Assembly: GCA_001795115.1 (NCBI GenBank)
Contig: MGNI01000200.1
Span: 1,888-8,224 of the forward strand
DNA length: 6,337 nt
Origin: Chloroflexi bacterium RBG_16_48_8
GTDB taxonomy: Bacteria > Chloroflexota > Anaerolineae > Anaerolineales > E44-bin32
Direction: 5' to 3'
How positions within the stretch are numbered: position 1 is the stretch's first letter; every line of letters begins with the position of its first letter. Shown one piece after another: positions 1 through 6,284 of the stretch. Position numbers and translations under genes: made by a program. Below the pieces are notes generated by a model. That model was not told the DNA's origin. It saw nothing but the letters and a program-made list of their open reading frames with translations, and ran no database searches.

Positions 1-108
1 AAGAGGATCTTGATCGTCTACCGGAAAATGTCTCCAAAGAGCAACTGGGGGGCGATCCGCTACTTCACCTGCGATGGCAGCTTTTAAACGCTCCACTTTT
101 GTGGTCAT
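1..108 (-). CDS. URO-D-like family protein, N-terminal fragment (runs off the left edge)
   Basis: The 36 visible codons start at the ATG at 108-106 and stay open to the window edge. They begin MTTKVERLKAAIAGEVADRP and continue with PVALWRHFPVDDQDPL. The pattern (R/K)ER(L/V)xxAxxGExxDRPPV is the usual start of the uroporphyrinogen decarboxylase superfamily (PF01208). Genuine HemE normally follows RPPVW with a short RQAGR motif whose arginines bind substrate carboxylates. Here that stretch reads ALWRHF, which resembles the uncharacterised URO-D-like or corrinoid-methyltransferase-like branch more than HemE. I therefore give no gene symbol and do not infer haem synthesis. The ATG overlaps the stop of the upstream TPR gene (ATGA), and GGGAA lies 5 nt before it inside that gene, which indicates translational coupling. 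Most of the protein, including any metal-binding residues, lies outside the window. Confidence 0.75.
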   Translation of the reverse strand, partial: MTTKVERLKAAIAGEVADRPPVALWRHFPVDDQDPL

Positions 109-497
109 TTTCGTTCCCAAGTCTCATTTCTCAAATCCCAATCTCCCCTTTCGAGAACATTGACATGCCCAATAGCCAATCTTCTTAACATTGTCCCACG
201 CATTCGATCATCCAGAACTTCGGCGGCTTTTATCACTGTGCGGAAAATTCCTAGCGCATCTTTTTTATGACCAGCTTTCTTATAGGCAAGCGCAAGGGCA
301 TAGAGAACCTCAATATCCTCAGGAAAACGATCCTTTGCATCCTGAAAAGCCCGAATGGCTTCATCCAGCCGATCTTCACCATAGTAGGTCCAGCCCAGTC
401 GAAGATGCTGATTTACATCTGTAGGATTCCGCTCGACCCCTGCTCTAAGGCTATCGATGACTGACACTTCCTGCGCTTCGCTCTTGTCTTTTGCCAT
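105..497 (-). CDS. Small tetratricopeptide-repeat (TPR) protein, 130 aa
   Basis: This is a soluble protein with no signal peptide or membrane span. Two canonical TPR units are visible. The first, about residues 28-61, contains LGWTYY, LDEAIRAFQDA and FPED. The second, about 62-95, contains LYALALAYKKAG and DALGIFRTVI. A possible third helix follows at 100-116 (MLRRLAIGHVNVL), and the tail is polar (GDWDLRNETWERK). TPRs are protein-interaction scaffolds with no catalytic role, so the partner cannot be read from the sequence. I chose the ATG at 497 because AAGGGA sits 8 nt upstream and a promoter lies at 560-587. The frame extends further to a TTG at 587, but that TTG is itself part of the -35 box and the added 30 residues have no TPR character. 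The stop overlaps the start of the URO-D-like gene (ATGA), so the two are probably made together and the partner may be that enzyme. That last point is inference. Confidence 0.85.
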   Translation of the reverse strand: MAKDKSEAQEVSVIDSLRAGVERNPTDVNQHLRLGWTYYGEDRLDEAIRAFQDAKDRFPEDIEVLYALALAYKKAGHKKDALGIFRTVIKAAEVLDDRMRGTMLRRLAIGHVNVLERGDWDLRNETWERK

Positions 498-505
498 AAT
501 CCAGT

Positions 506-513
506 TCCCTTCT
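506..513 (-). promoter_or_regulatory. Ribosome binding site that fixes the TPR gene start
   Basis: On the minus strand AGAAGGGA lies 8 nt before the ATG at 497. Neither the in-frame ATG at 554 nor the TTG at 587 has a comparable purine-rich site, so this decides the start. Confidence 0.65.
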
Positions 514-559
514 GCTGTGCTGATCTCATTCTTCAGAGAAGATACCAATTCCATTACAG

Positions 560-587
560 ATTGTAGACAAGTGGTTAAAAAGGTCAA
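560..587 (-). promoter_or_regulatory. Sigma-70-type promoter for the TPR / URO-D-like pair
   Basis: On the minus strand TTGACC (587-582, 5 of 6 to the TTGACA consensus) is followed after 16 nt by TACAAT (565-560, 5 of 6 to TATAAT). Transcription would start near 553 and give a leader of about 55 nt before the ATG at 497. The site is the best -35/-10 pair I see in the window, points the right way, and lies in the only large intergenic gap. No transcript data support it. Confidence 0.6.
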
Positions 588-687
588 TTCTAAAGGGTCT
601 ATGCCATTTTATATTGTAGTATTCTTATAGTTTTGGGTAAGTTCCCCAGGAGTACGTGAAGCATCCTCTCTTGGATTACACCCATCC

Positions 688-745
688 TAGGCAAACCGCC
701 GAAAGTATTTTGATAAAATGAGTTGCCTGAATGGTGGTTTGCTTA
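688..745. repeat. Imperfect inverted repeat A, between sucD and the TPR gene
   Basis: GCAAACCGCC (691-700) faces GGTGGTTTGC (733-742), giving 9 Watson-Crick pairs of 10 with one G:T. The arms extend outward to 688 and 745 with one more G:T. The 32-nt spacer contains a perfect hyphenated palindrome, ATTTT-GAT-AAAAT (707-719). In plus-sense RNA the mismatches become G:U pairs. In the expected minus-strand transcript they are C:A mismatches, so the stem is weaker there. No U-tract follows. Confidence 0.55.
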
Positions 746-803
746 AGTGATTGGCTAGGTTTTATGTTCGCTGTTTGTCAAATTGCTTCCAGCCAATCAC
801 CTA
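744..803. repeat. Imperfect inverted repeat B, containing the sucD stop codon
   Basis: GTGATTGGCT (747-756) is perfectly complementary to AGCCAATCAC (791-800). In minus-strand RNA the stem extends to about 15 pairs (803-789 with 758-744), including two G:U pairs, around a loop of about 30 nt. The outer end of the stem includes the sucD TAG stop codon (803-801). It could form a 3' end or stability structure for the sucCD mRNA. No run of U follows, so it is not a textbook intrinsic terminator. It abuts inverted repeat A and shares the CTTAAG at 742-747 with it. Confidence 0.6.
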
Positions 804-1664
804 GAATATCATCTCGGGAATTTGTTCTGGGTGATCAACCACCTTCACACCTGCGCTGGTTAAGGCCTTGATCTTATCAACGGCCAATCCCTCACCACCT
901 TCCACAATAGCACCAGCATGCCCCATTCGCTTTCCTGGTGGTGCAGATTTTCCGGCGATAAATCCAACAGTCTGTTTTGTCATCCGATCACGGATGAATT
1001 CTGCTGCTCTCTCTTCATCTGTCCCACCAATCTCTCCAATCAACACAATACTTTCTGTTTGTGGGTCATCCTCGAATAATCCCAGCACATCGATAAAGTT
1101 AGTCCCTTTGATCGGGTCCCCTCCAATACCCACGCAGGTGGACACCCCCATTCCATTGAGTTTCAAAGCGTACAGCACCTCATAAGTCAACGTTCCTGAT
1201 CGTGATACAACACCTACACTCCCTGCCTCCGCGATTTGTCCTGGGATGATACCCACGTTGCACGCTCCTGGGGTTTGGAGTCCAGGACAATTCGGGCCAA
1301 TCAAGCGTACACCCTTCTGCTGGACAAAGCTCTGCACCCGCATCATATCAGAGACAGGAATGCCCTCGGTTATACATACAATCAAGGGAAGTTCTGCATC
1401 TGCAGCTTCAAGGATCGCATCGGCTGCGAAACGCGCAGGTACGAAGATCACACTGCAATTTGCTCCGGTCACCTCTACCGCTGATTTCACAGTATCAAAG
1501 ACAGGTATCTTCCCATCCAAAACCCATTCGCCCCCTTTGCCGGGTGTGACCCCCGCAACAACTTTCGTTCCATAATTCATCATGTGTGCAGAATGGAAGA
1601 ACCCTTCCTGCCCTGTTATCCCTTGTACAAGAAGGCGAGTGTTTTTATTGATCAGGATGCTCAT
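801..1664 (-). CDS. sucD: Succinyl-CoA synthetase (succinate-CoA ligase), alpha subunit, 287 aa
   Basis: With SucC it catalyses succinyl-CoA + NDP + Pi = succinate + CoA + NTP in the TCA cycle, in the cytoplasm. The alpha subunit binds CoA and carries the phosphorylated histidine. The protein matches E. coli SucD (289 aa) along its whole length. The CoA-binding Rossmann part starts MSILINKNTRLLVQGITGQE (1-20). GVTPGKGG lies at 38-45, TEGIP at 99-103, GPNCPG at 123-128, SRSGTLTYE at 154-162 and GIGGDP at 179-184. GKRMGHAGAI at 244-253 places the active-site histidine at 249. No key residue is missing and there is no frameshift. The ATG at 1664 overlaps the sucC stop (ATGA), so the subunits are translationally coupled and made in equal amounts. 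AAGAGG lies about 10 nt upstream and GGGAAG lies nearer. The TAG stop falls in an inverted repeat. Confidence 0.97.
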   Translation of the reverse strand: MSILINKNTRLLVQGITGQEGFFHSAHMMNYGTKVVAGVTPGKGGEWVLDGKIPVFDTVKSAVEVTGANCSVIFVPARFAADAILEAADAELPLIVCITEGIPVSDMMRVQSFVQQKGVRLIGPNCPGLQTPGACNVGIIPGQIAEAGSVGVVSRSGTLTYEVLYALKLNGMGVSTCVGIGGDPIKGTNFIDVLGLFEDDPQTESIVLIGEIGGTDEERAAEFIRDRMTKQTVGFIAGKSAPPGKRMGHAGAIVEGGEGLAVDKIKALTSAGVKVVDHPEQIPEMIF

Positions 1665-2806
1665 TTCTTCCCAACCTCTTTGGATTTCTCAACAGCTATT
1701 CGTGCTGCTTCTTTTAGCGAACTTGCTGTGATCATGTCTGCATCTGCAAGTAATCTGCGACCCTCAGCTTCATTGGTACCAACAAGTCGTGTTACCATCG
1801 GAACTTCAGGTTTCTCCGATTCGATGGCTGAAAGAATTCCGCGAGCCACTTCGTCACACCTCGTGATTCCACCAAAAACGTTGACCAGAACAACTTTAAC
1901 ATTCGGATCTGAAAGAATAATCCTCAAACCCACGGCCACCTTTTCCGCACTTGCACCACCTCCAATATCGAGGAAATTTGCCGGTTCTCCTCCTGCTAAT
2001 TTCGTGAGGTCCATGGTTGCCATCGCCAATCCCGCTCCATTGACCATGCAACCGATCTCACCCTCTAACTTCACATAAGACAGGCTATAGATCCTTGCTT
2101 CTCGCTCAGCCGGCGCTTCTTCGTCTATATTCCTCATCTCCACTAGTTCGGGATGCCTGAAAAGACCGTTATCGTCCAGTACGATTTTGCCATCCAGGGC
2201 AAGCAACTTCTCATCTTGGGTAATAACCAGGGGATTGATCTCTGCCAGGGTGGAGTCAGTTTTCTTATAAGCATTGAACAAGCCTAGACATATTTTAATA
2301 AATTCACGCCAATGATTTCGTGGCAGCTCAATTGCAGATGCCAGATATCTTGCCTGAAATTCCTGCAACCCCAACAGGGGATCAATATATACACGCACGA
2401 TCTTCTCGGGATCGCTACGGGCAACTTCTTCAATATCTATCCCGCCCTCAGAAGAGGCAATCATAACCGGACAACCCATCATACGATCATTTGTCACACC
2501 CAAATAAATCTCTGCTACCGGCTCAACGGCTTCATCCACTAAAACCTTACTCACTGGCAATCCCTTGATTCTCATCCCCAATATCTGCGTTGCTAGATCC
2601 TCTGCTTCCAAAGGAGAATTAGCTAAACGCACACCACCTGCTTTGCCACGACCACCAACCAAAACCTGAGCTTTCACAACCACTCGACCGCCTAATTCTT
2701 GGGCAATACTTTTCGCTTCACTCGCTGTTGAAGCTACGCCTCCGCGAGGAATGGGCACTCCGCTCTCAGCAAAAACAGCCTTCGATTGATATTCGTGTAA
2801 TTTCAT
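1661..2806 (-). CDS. sucC: Succinyl-CoA synthetase (succinate-CoA ligase), ADP/GDP-binding beta subunit, 381 aa
   Basis: This is the nucleotide-binding partner of SucD. The ATP-grasp domain (about 2-225) begins MKLHEYQSK. It has KAQVLVGGRGKAGGV at 45-59 (nucleotide/phosphate loop), SSEGGIDIE at 118-126, EINPLVI at 189-195 and LDGK at 204-207. N191 and D205 align with the Mg-nucleotide residues of E. coli SucC (N199, D213) at the same 14-residue spacing. The C-terminal ligase/CoA-like domain has GCMVNGAGLAMATMD (252-266), GGEPANFLDIGGGAS (272-286) and NVFGGITRCD (309-318). Its length is close to E. coli (388 aa). The E. coli loop reads VHAGGRGK and this one reads VLVGGRGK, a variant I associate with Chloroflexota and archaea. 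Residue 20 is proline, as in the E. coli enzyme, but ADP versus GDP preference should not be called from that. AAGAGGA lies 4 nt before the ATG. The gene starts 65 nt after the glycosyltransferase gene ends and overlaps sucD. Confidence 0.97.
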   Translation of the reverse strand: MKLHEYQSKAVFAESGVPIPRGGVASTASEAKSIAQELGGRVVVKAQVLVGGRGKAGGVRLANSPLEAEDLATQILGMRIKGLPVSKVLVDEAVEPVAEIYLGVTNDRMMGCPVMIASSEGGIDIEEVARSDPEKIVRVYIDPLLGLQEFQARYLASAIELPRNHWREFIKICLGLFNAYKKTDSTLAEINPLVITQDEKLLALDGKIVLDDNGLFRHPELVEMRNIDEEAPAEREARIYSLSYVKLEGEIGCMVNGAGLAMATMDLTKLAGGEPANFLDIGGGASAEKVAVGLRIILSDPNVKVVLVNVFGGITRCDEVARGILSAIESEKPEVPMVTRLVGTNEAEGRRLLADADMITASSLKEAARIAVEKSKEVGKK

Positions 2807-2810
2807 TCAA

Positions 2811-2817
2811 TCCTCTT
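2811..2817 (-). promoter_or_regulatory. sucC ribosome binding site in the 65-nt gap after the glycosyltransferase gene
   Basis: On the minus strand AAGAGGA lies 4 nt before the sucC ATG. The remainder of the gap (2818-2871) has no stem with a U-tract and no convincing -35/-10 pair, which favours read-through from the gene upstream. Confidence 0.5.
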
Positions 2818-2871
2818 CCCTTCGATGATGGGATACCTTCCATGCTATTTTCGTAGTTTTGGCTCGATCAT

Positions 2872-5800
2872 TTATTCTAATTCAACTTGAAACCGCATCA
2901 GGCGGTTGTTACCTGCATCCGATACCCAAAGATCGCCATCCGAAGTGAACGTAATCCCACTGGGGAGACCAAAGGTGTTGAAATCATAACCAAAATCACC
3001 CCACCCTCTGATAAATTCGCCCACAGCATTGAAGCATAAAACGCGAAACCCTTCTGGATCAGTTACACAGATCGAACCTGTTGGCGAGACAGCCAGGTAA
3101 GGCTTGTTTTCCAAAGATTCTCCCCACCATCCATCGATAGCCCACTCTCTCAGGAAACGAAAGCGATTGTTTTCATACTCCTCAAAAACGACAATCCTTT
3201 GGTTCCACGTATCCGAGACATAGACCAACCCTTGAGAGTCAATGTCGATCCCTACAGGTTCATTTAATTGACCTAATCCGGATTCCGTCCCACCGAATTG
3301 AGCTATGAGCACACCTGAAGGATCAAATACTGCAATGCGTTTATTCCCGGTATCGGAAACAAAGATCCTCCCCGAATTATCCACTGCAATGGATCTGGGA
3401 CCCCAGAAGATATCTGCCTCATAGCCTTGTCCAAACTGACCGAAGGAATCGAGGAAATCCCCTTCAGATGAAAAATGTTGAATCCGATGATTCCAAGTAT
3501 CTGCCACGTAGACACTGCCATCAGGTGCTACAGCAACACCCCATGGTTCATTCAATGTTCCAGGAGGTGCTTCCCCTTGCATCGAATCAGCGAAGCTGCC
3601 CCACTCGTTTAGGAAAGTCCCACTTGCATCGAAATGTTGGATCCGGTGGTTTTTGGAGTCTGCCACGTAAAAAGAGCCATCTGCAGCAAAGGCGATACTA
3701 CGCGGAGAGCTGAACTGCCCAGATCCATTCCCCCCTTGCCCAACGACCATCTCCGCCTCTAGAACAACCATTTTTTCTGCATACGGATCTTCAAAACCCA
3801 AATCCGGCGCTGCTGCAGCTACAACACCATAATCCCATATTGTCGAGGCAACATCTTTGCGGAGATACAATTTCATACGATCGGAGGGCGACCACTTCTC
3901 CAAGGAAAAACTTTTGCCGGTCACAAGTCCATAGGCTGTGTAATCCCTGTTAAGCCAGATATCCCACAGAGCTGATCGCATATCCCGATCTGTTAGGGCT
4001 TCCTTAATTCGATCCCAGGTGATACCGAAATAATCTTGCATCGGCCACCACATTCGTATGTATTCGAAGGAAAAGAACCTTCGCCCCAATAGGGGTTCGA
4101 CCTGATTCCAGTTGCTGTCTCCAGCTATAACAAGGGGATAATTATTCAAATCGCGAGAGGGACTTCCACCATAGAAAATTTTATTGGTGTAATTTCTTAG
4201 ATACCAGGTGAATGGCCAGGATACATCATCATCATAAGCTACCTGCACGGATAGATCACCACTGGTCCTACGAGAAAATTCCTCCACTTGTGATAGGACC
4301 GTTTTCACGCCACTGGCTGAGTGGGCATAGACAAGAAATTCTGTGGCTTGATCGTAATCACGATAAGCCGCCCGGAATGCTGCCCGCGCCGTTAGAACAA
4401 ACAGGTATCCAATTGCCACCAGCACACCCAATTGAACGATAGTCCTGAACTCAATTTTTTGAAGTGCAAAATAAAGCCCAACCAAGCCTCCAATTCCAAT
4501 GACTAATGCAGCCAAAAATGCTGTAGTGCTCTGCAGTGTATCCAGGTCATTTCCCTGAAAGGGTGGTTCAGTGCCCGAATAAATGCCAAGGGCTTTGAAT
4601 AAACCGAAAGTAGTGATGAGTACCATCCCCAATACCAACCAACCCCATTTAGAATAGAGCACTCCCCATTCCTTAGACTCAAACCATTTCCCAATTGCCC
4701 AACCTGCTAATAAGATAAGAGGCAAAGTGATGTGGACCGCAAGCCAGGGCATTCTCTCCCCAGCAAAGGAATAGGCGAACAAGGAGGTTATCCCCCAATA
4801 TCCAAAGAAAAGGATCACAGGAAAGGAAGACCCATCTAAATCAATACTTCTTGATTTAGCTTTAGGAGAATTTCTACGTTCTTCTTGGATCGAGTTTGAA
4901 ATTCTCTTCCGAAGAGCTTTTATACCAAATCCTGCCGCAACCAGAGATCCTATGACAGGTAAGAATTCATAAATAGGCAGTTGAACAAGGAAATAATAAT
5001 ACCAAGGCTGACTTCCCCTCTCCTCTCCATGTTGCACAATCCAATATTCCAAGGAACTTACCAGACCCGAAGAAATGCCATGACCATTGTTAAATAAGGA
5101 TGTAAATAGAATAATGAACGGACCCCAGAAGATAGCTGCTGCGATAATCCATCGTCTCCAATCCCAAAGGACACCGATGGCAATACTGGCTAGGAAAAGC
5201 AAAACGACAATCATGCCAGTGGGTGTCTTAAAGACAGATGTGTTTGAGGCAAGAGGTTCCCAGCCCAACATTTTCGCTGGGATTCCCGCCAGCAGAGGCA
5301 ATGTCATTGTGACAGAGATCACCAGCAGATCCAATGATGGGAAATCGGTTCGTAGACGCTTGCCGAAAGACCAGACCAAGAGGACCAACATGAGTAAGAC
5401 ACCGAGAATGCCTGACACTGCCCCCAAGGTAAGTAGTCGAGAGTATCTCCCTGACTGATCTAAGAGACTTGACTCTGTTGGATCGAGGGGTTGACCCGGG
5501 ATGGTTGGATCTTGAAGATCCGCAGACGGACCTGCCAATAATGCATATCCTGCAATCGAGACTCCAACGATCGTGGTAATCAATCCGATGACAAACAGGA
5601 TTCTCCCTACTTGTGATCTCCAAGGGCGTTTCAGGATATCCCAGCTAAGAAAGATGCCCAGGAAGAGCATGAGTTGAAGCGCATAGATAAAGGATGTTTC
5701 CTTCGTCGCAAAATGCAAGGTTAAAGAGAAAGAGAGAAGATAAAGCCATTTCGAATCGCGTTTCTCAAAATAGGAAAAAATTGCCCAAAACATCAACAGG

Positions 5801-6273
5801 GCCTCAAACACGACAAAAGCTTCATTTCTCACATATCGTTGGTAATAAAGGATATAGGGCGAAATCACCATCAGAGCCATGACAAATATTGTCCCCCAGC
5901 GCCCCAGCCATTTTCGGAAGACAAAGATCAATGCTATCGATGCGACCCCAAGAAAAGCTGCGGGATACCTGGAAGATGCATCCGAATCACCAAAGAGAAA
6001 ATAGGAAAAAGCGACCAGATGGAACTGCAAAGGTCCATGCATCATGGGGAGATGGTCATAATCCTGATATTCTAAAAATCTCCAGGAGTAATAGGTGTGA
6101 AGGCTTTCATCATGACTCATCACTCGGCTTTCTAAATCATAGAAACGCGTGATGATGGCGAGAATGATTAGAAAGAGACAAAGAAGAATCTCAACTCGAA
6201 TGCTCACCCCTATGTTTAAAATCCGGTCAAGTACACTCTCTGGTTTTTCCACCTCTACCAACGTCGTTGACAT
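2872..6273 (-). CDS. Agl23-like (TIGR03663-type) GT-C membrane glycosyltransferase with C-terminal NHL beta-propeller, about 1133 aa
   Basis: Residue numbers count from the first of two adjacent ATGs (6276). The N-terminus is cytoplasmic with no cleavable signal. Span 1 is about 26-44, followed by a loop with the acidic motif MSHDESLH (53-60; D56, E57), the position of the catalytic acidic pair in GT-C enzymes. HG (80-81), RYVRNE (147-152), ATKETSF (190-196) and AGERMPWLAVH (505-515) resemble the TIGR03663 family, named for association with archaeal N-glycosylation. About 16-18 spans end near 632. An extracytoplasmic region follows, with DDDVSWPFTWYLRNY at 682-696. From about 850 to 1130 lie six NHL repeats. 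Likely role: transfer of a sugar from a lipid carrier on the outer face of the membrane, with the propeller binding protein or glycan. Donor and acceptor are unknown. AAGGAGG is 1 nt from the first ATG and 4 nt from the second (6273), so I prefer the second. Confidence 0.85.
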   Translation of the reverse strand: MSTTLVEVEKPESVLDRILNIGVSIRVEILLCLFLIILAIITRFYDLESRVMSHDESLHTYYSWRFLEYQDYDHLPMMHGPLQFHLVAFSYFLFGDSDASSRYPAAFLGVASIALIFVFRKWLGRWGTIFVMALMVISPYILYYQRYVRNEAFVVFEALLMFWAIFSYFEKRDSKWLYLLSFSLTLHFATKETSFIYALQLMLFLGIFLSWDILKRPWRSQVGRILFVIGLITTIVGVSIAGYALLAGPSADLQDPTIPGQPLDPTESSLLDQSGRYSRLLTLGAVSGILGVLLMLVLLVWSFGKRLRTDFPSLDLLVISVTMTLPLLAGIPAKMLGWEPLASNTSVFKTPTGMIVVLLFLASIAIGVLWDWRRWIIAAAIFWGPFIILFTSLFNNGHGISSGLVSSLEYWIVQHGEERGSQPWYYYFLVQLPIYEFLPVIGSLVAAGFGIKALRKRISNSIQEERRNSPKAKSRSIDLDGSSFPVILFFGYWGITSLFAYSFAGERMPWLAVHITLPLILLAGWAIGKWFESKEWGVLYSKWGWLVLGMVLITTFGLFKALGIYSGTEPPFQGNDLDTLQSTTAFLAALVIGIGGLVGLYFALQKIEFRTIVQLGVLVAIGYLFVLTARAAFRAAYRDYDQATEFLVYAHSASGVKTVLSQVEEFSRRTSGDLSVQVAYDDDVSWPFTWYLRNYTNKIFYGGSPSRDLNNYPLVIAGDSNWNQVEPLLGRRFFSFEYIRMWWPMQDYFGITWDRIKEALTDRDMRSALWDIWLNRDYTAYGLVTGKSFSLEKWSPSDRMKLYLRKDVASTIWDYGVVAAAAPDLGFEDPYAEKMVVLEAEMVVGQGGNGSGQFSSPRSIAFAADGSFYVADSKNHRIQHFDASGTFLNEWGSFADSMQGEAPPGTLNEPWGVAVAPDGSVYVADTWNHRIQHFSSEGDFLDSFGQFGQGYEADIFWGPRSIAVDNSGRIFVSDTGNKRIAVFDPSGVLIAQFGGTESGLGQLNEPVGIDIDSQGLVYVSDTWNQRIVVFEEYENNRFRFLREWAIDGWWGESLENKPYLAVSPTGSICVTDPEGFRVLCFNAVGEFIRGWGDFGYDFNTFGLPSGITFTSDGDLWVSDAGNNRLMRFQVELE
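2887..3720 (-). repeat. Six NHL repeats forming a beta-propeller within the glycosyltransferase gene
   Basis: Each unit has a P-x-(G/S)-(I/V)-A turn, a (V)(A/S/T)D strand and an N-x-R-(I/L/V) turn. The unit prolines are at residues 858, 911, 960, 1007, 1059 and 1105, spaced 46-53 apart. The VAD-type motifs are at 871-873, 924-926, 973-975, 1020-1022, 1071-1073 and 1118-1120. Units 1, 2 and 4 are closest to one another (VADSKNHRIQHF, VADTWNHRIQHF, VSDTWNQRIVVF). Unit 5 is degenerate (VTDPEGFRVLCF). The segment VLEAEMVVGQGG (838-849) before unit 1 would supply the outer strand that closes the ring onto unit 6. The predicted position is extracytoplasmic, after the last membrane span. Confidence 0.85.
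3473..3682 (-). repeat. DNA-level repeat between NHL blades 1 and 2
   Basis: The 50 nt from 3473 and the 50 nt from 3632 align without gaps at about 37 of 50 positions. They share an exact 11-mer, TCTGCCACGTA on the plus strand, at 3500-3510 and 3659-3669. The offset is 159 nt, exactly 53 codons, the spacing of blades 1 and 2. This points to blade duplication within the gene. Confidence 0.6.
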
Positions 6274-6277
6274 CATG

Positions 6278-6284
6278 CCTCCTT
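6278..6284 (-). promoter_or_regulatory. Strong ribosome binding site before the glycosyltransferase gene
   Basis: AAGGAGG on the minus strand is a near-perfect anti-16S match, followed by CATGATG. The spacer is 1 nt to the first ATG and 4 nt to the second. This favours the start at 6273, although both give the same protein apart from one Met. The remaining 53 nt to the window edge (6285-6337) show no clear promoter. Confidence 0.6.

Larger units (their letters stand above)
498..800. other. 303-nt intergenic region between sucD and the TPR gene
   Basis: The sucD-proximal part (about 688-800) contains two abutting imperfect inverted repeats, annotated separately. The middle (about 600-687) is AT-rich and includes a short 4-bp hairpin (TGGG/CCCA near 634-648) but nothing I recognise. 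The TPR-proximal part (498-587) carries the promoter, leader and ribosome binding site. I see no tRNA, small ORF with a good start, or stem followed by a U-tract. Confidence 0.6.

Noticed and set aside
753..781. A perfect TTGACA on the minus strand (781-776) as a second promoter behind sucD
   Set aside because: The position 17 nt downstream reads CTAGCC, which is not a usable -10, and no nearby spacing gives a better one.
744..803. Inverted repeat B as a classical Rho-independent terminator
   Set aside because: The loop is about 30 nt, the stem is not GC-rich throughout, and the sequence after it on the minus strand (AGCAAACC) has no U-tract.
868..1575. Plus-strand open frames opposite sucD (868-1185, 1236-1484, 1246-1575)
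   Set aside because: They are antisense shadows of a fully conserved gene, with no start signals and no protein character.
1584..2078. Plus-strand open frame of 164 codons across the sucC/sucD junction
   Set aside because: It is antisense to two certain enzyme genes, has low-complexity Ser/Thr/Pro/Ala composition typical of a shadow frame, and has no ribosome binding site or recognisable domain.
2846..2872. Minus-strand mini-ORF starting ATGATCGAGCC in the gap before sucC
   Set aside because: It is only 8 codons long with no ribosome binding site and no sign of leader-peptide character.
5087..5623. Open frames opposite or overlapping the glycosyltransferase gene (5087-5458 plus, 5228-5623 minus)
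   Set aside because: They lie within membrane-span coding sequence of a continuous, family-consistent reading frame. Composition and lack of start sites mark them as shadows.
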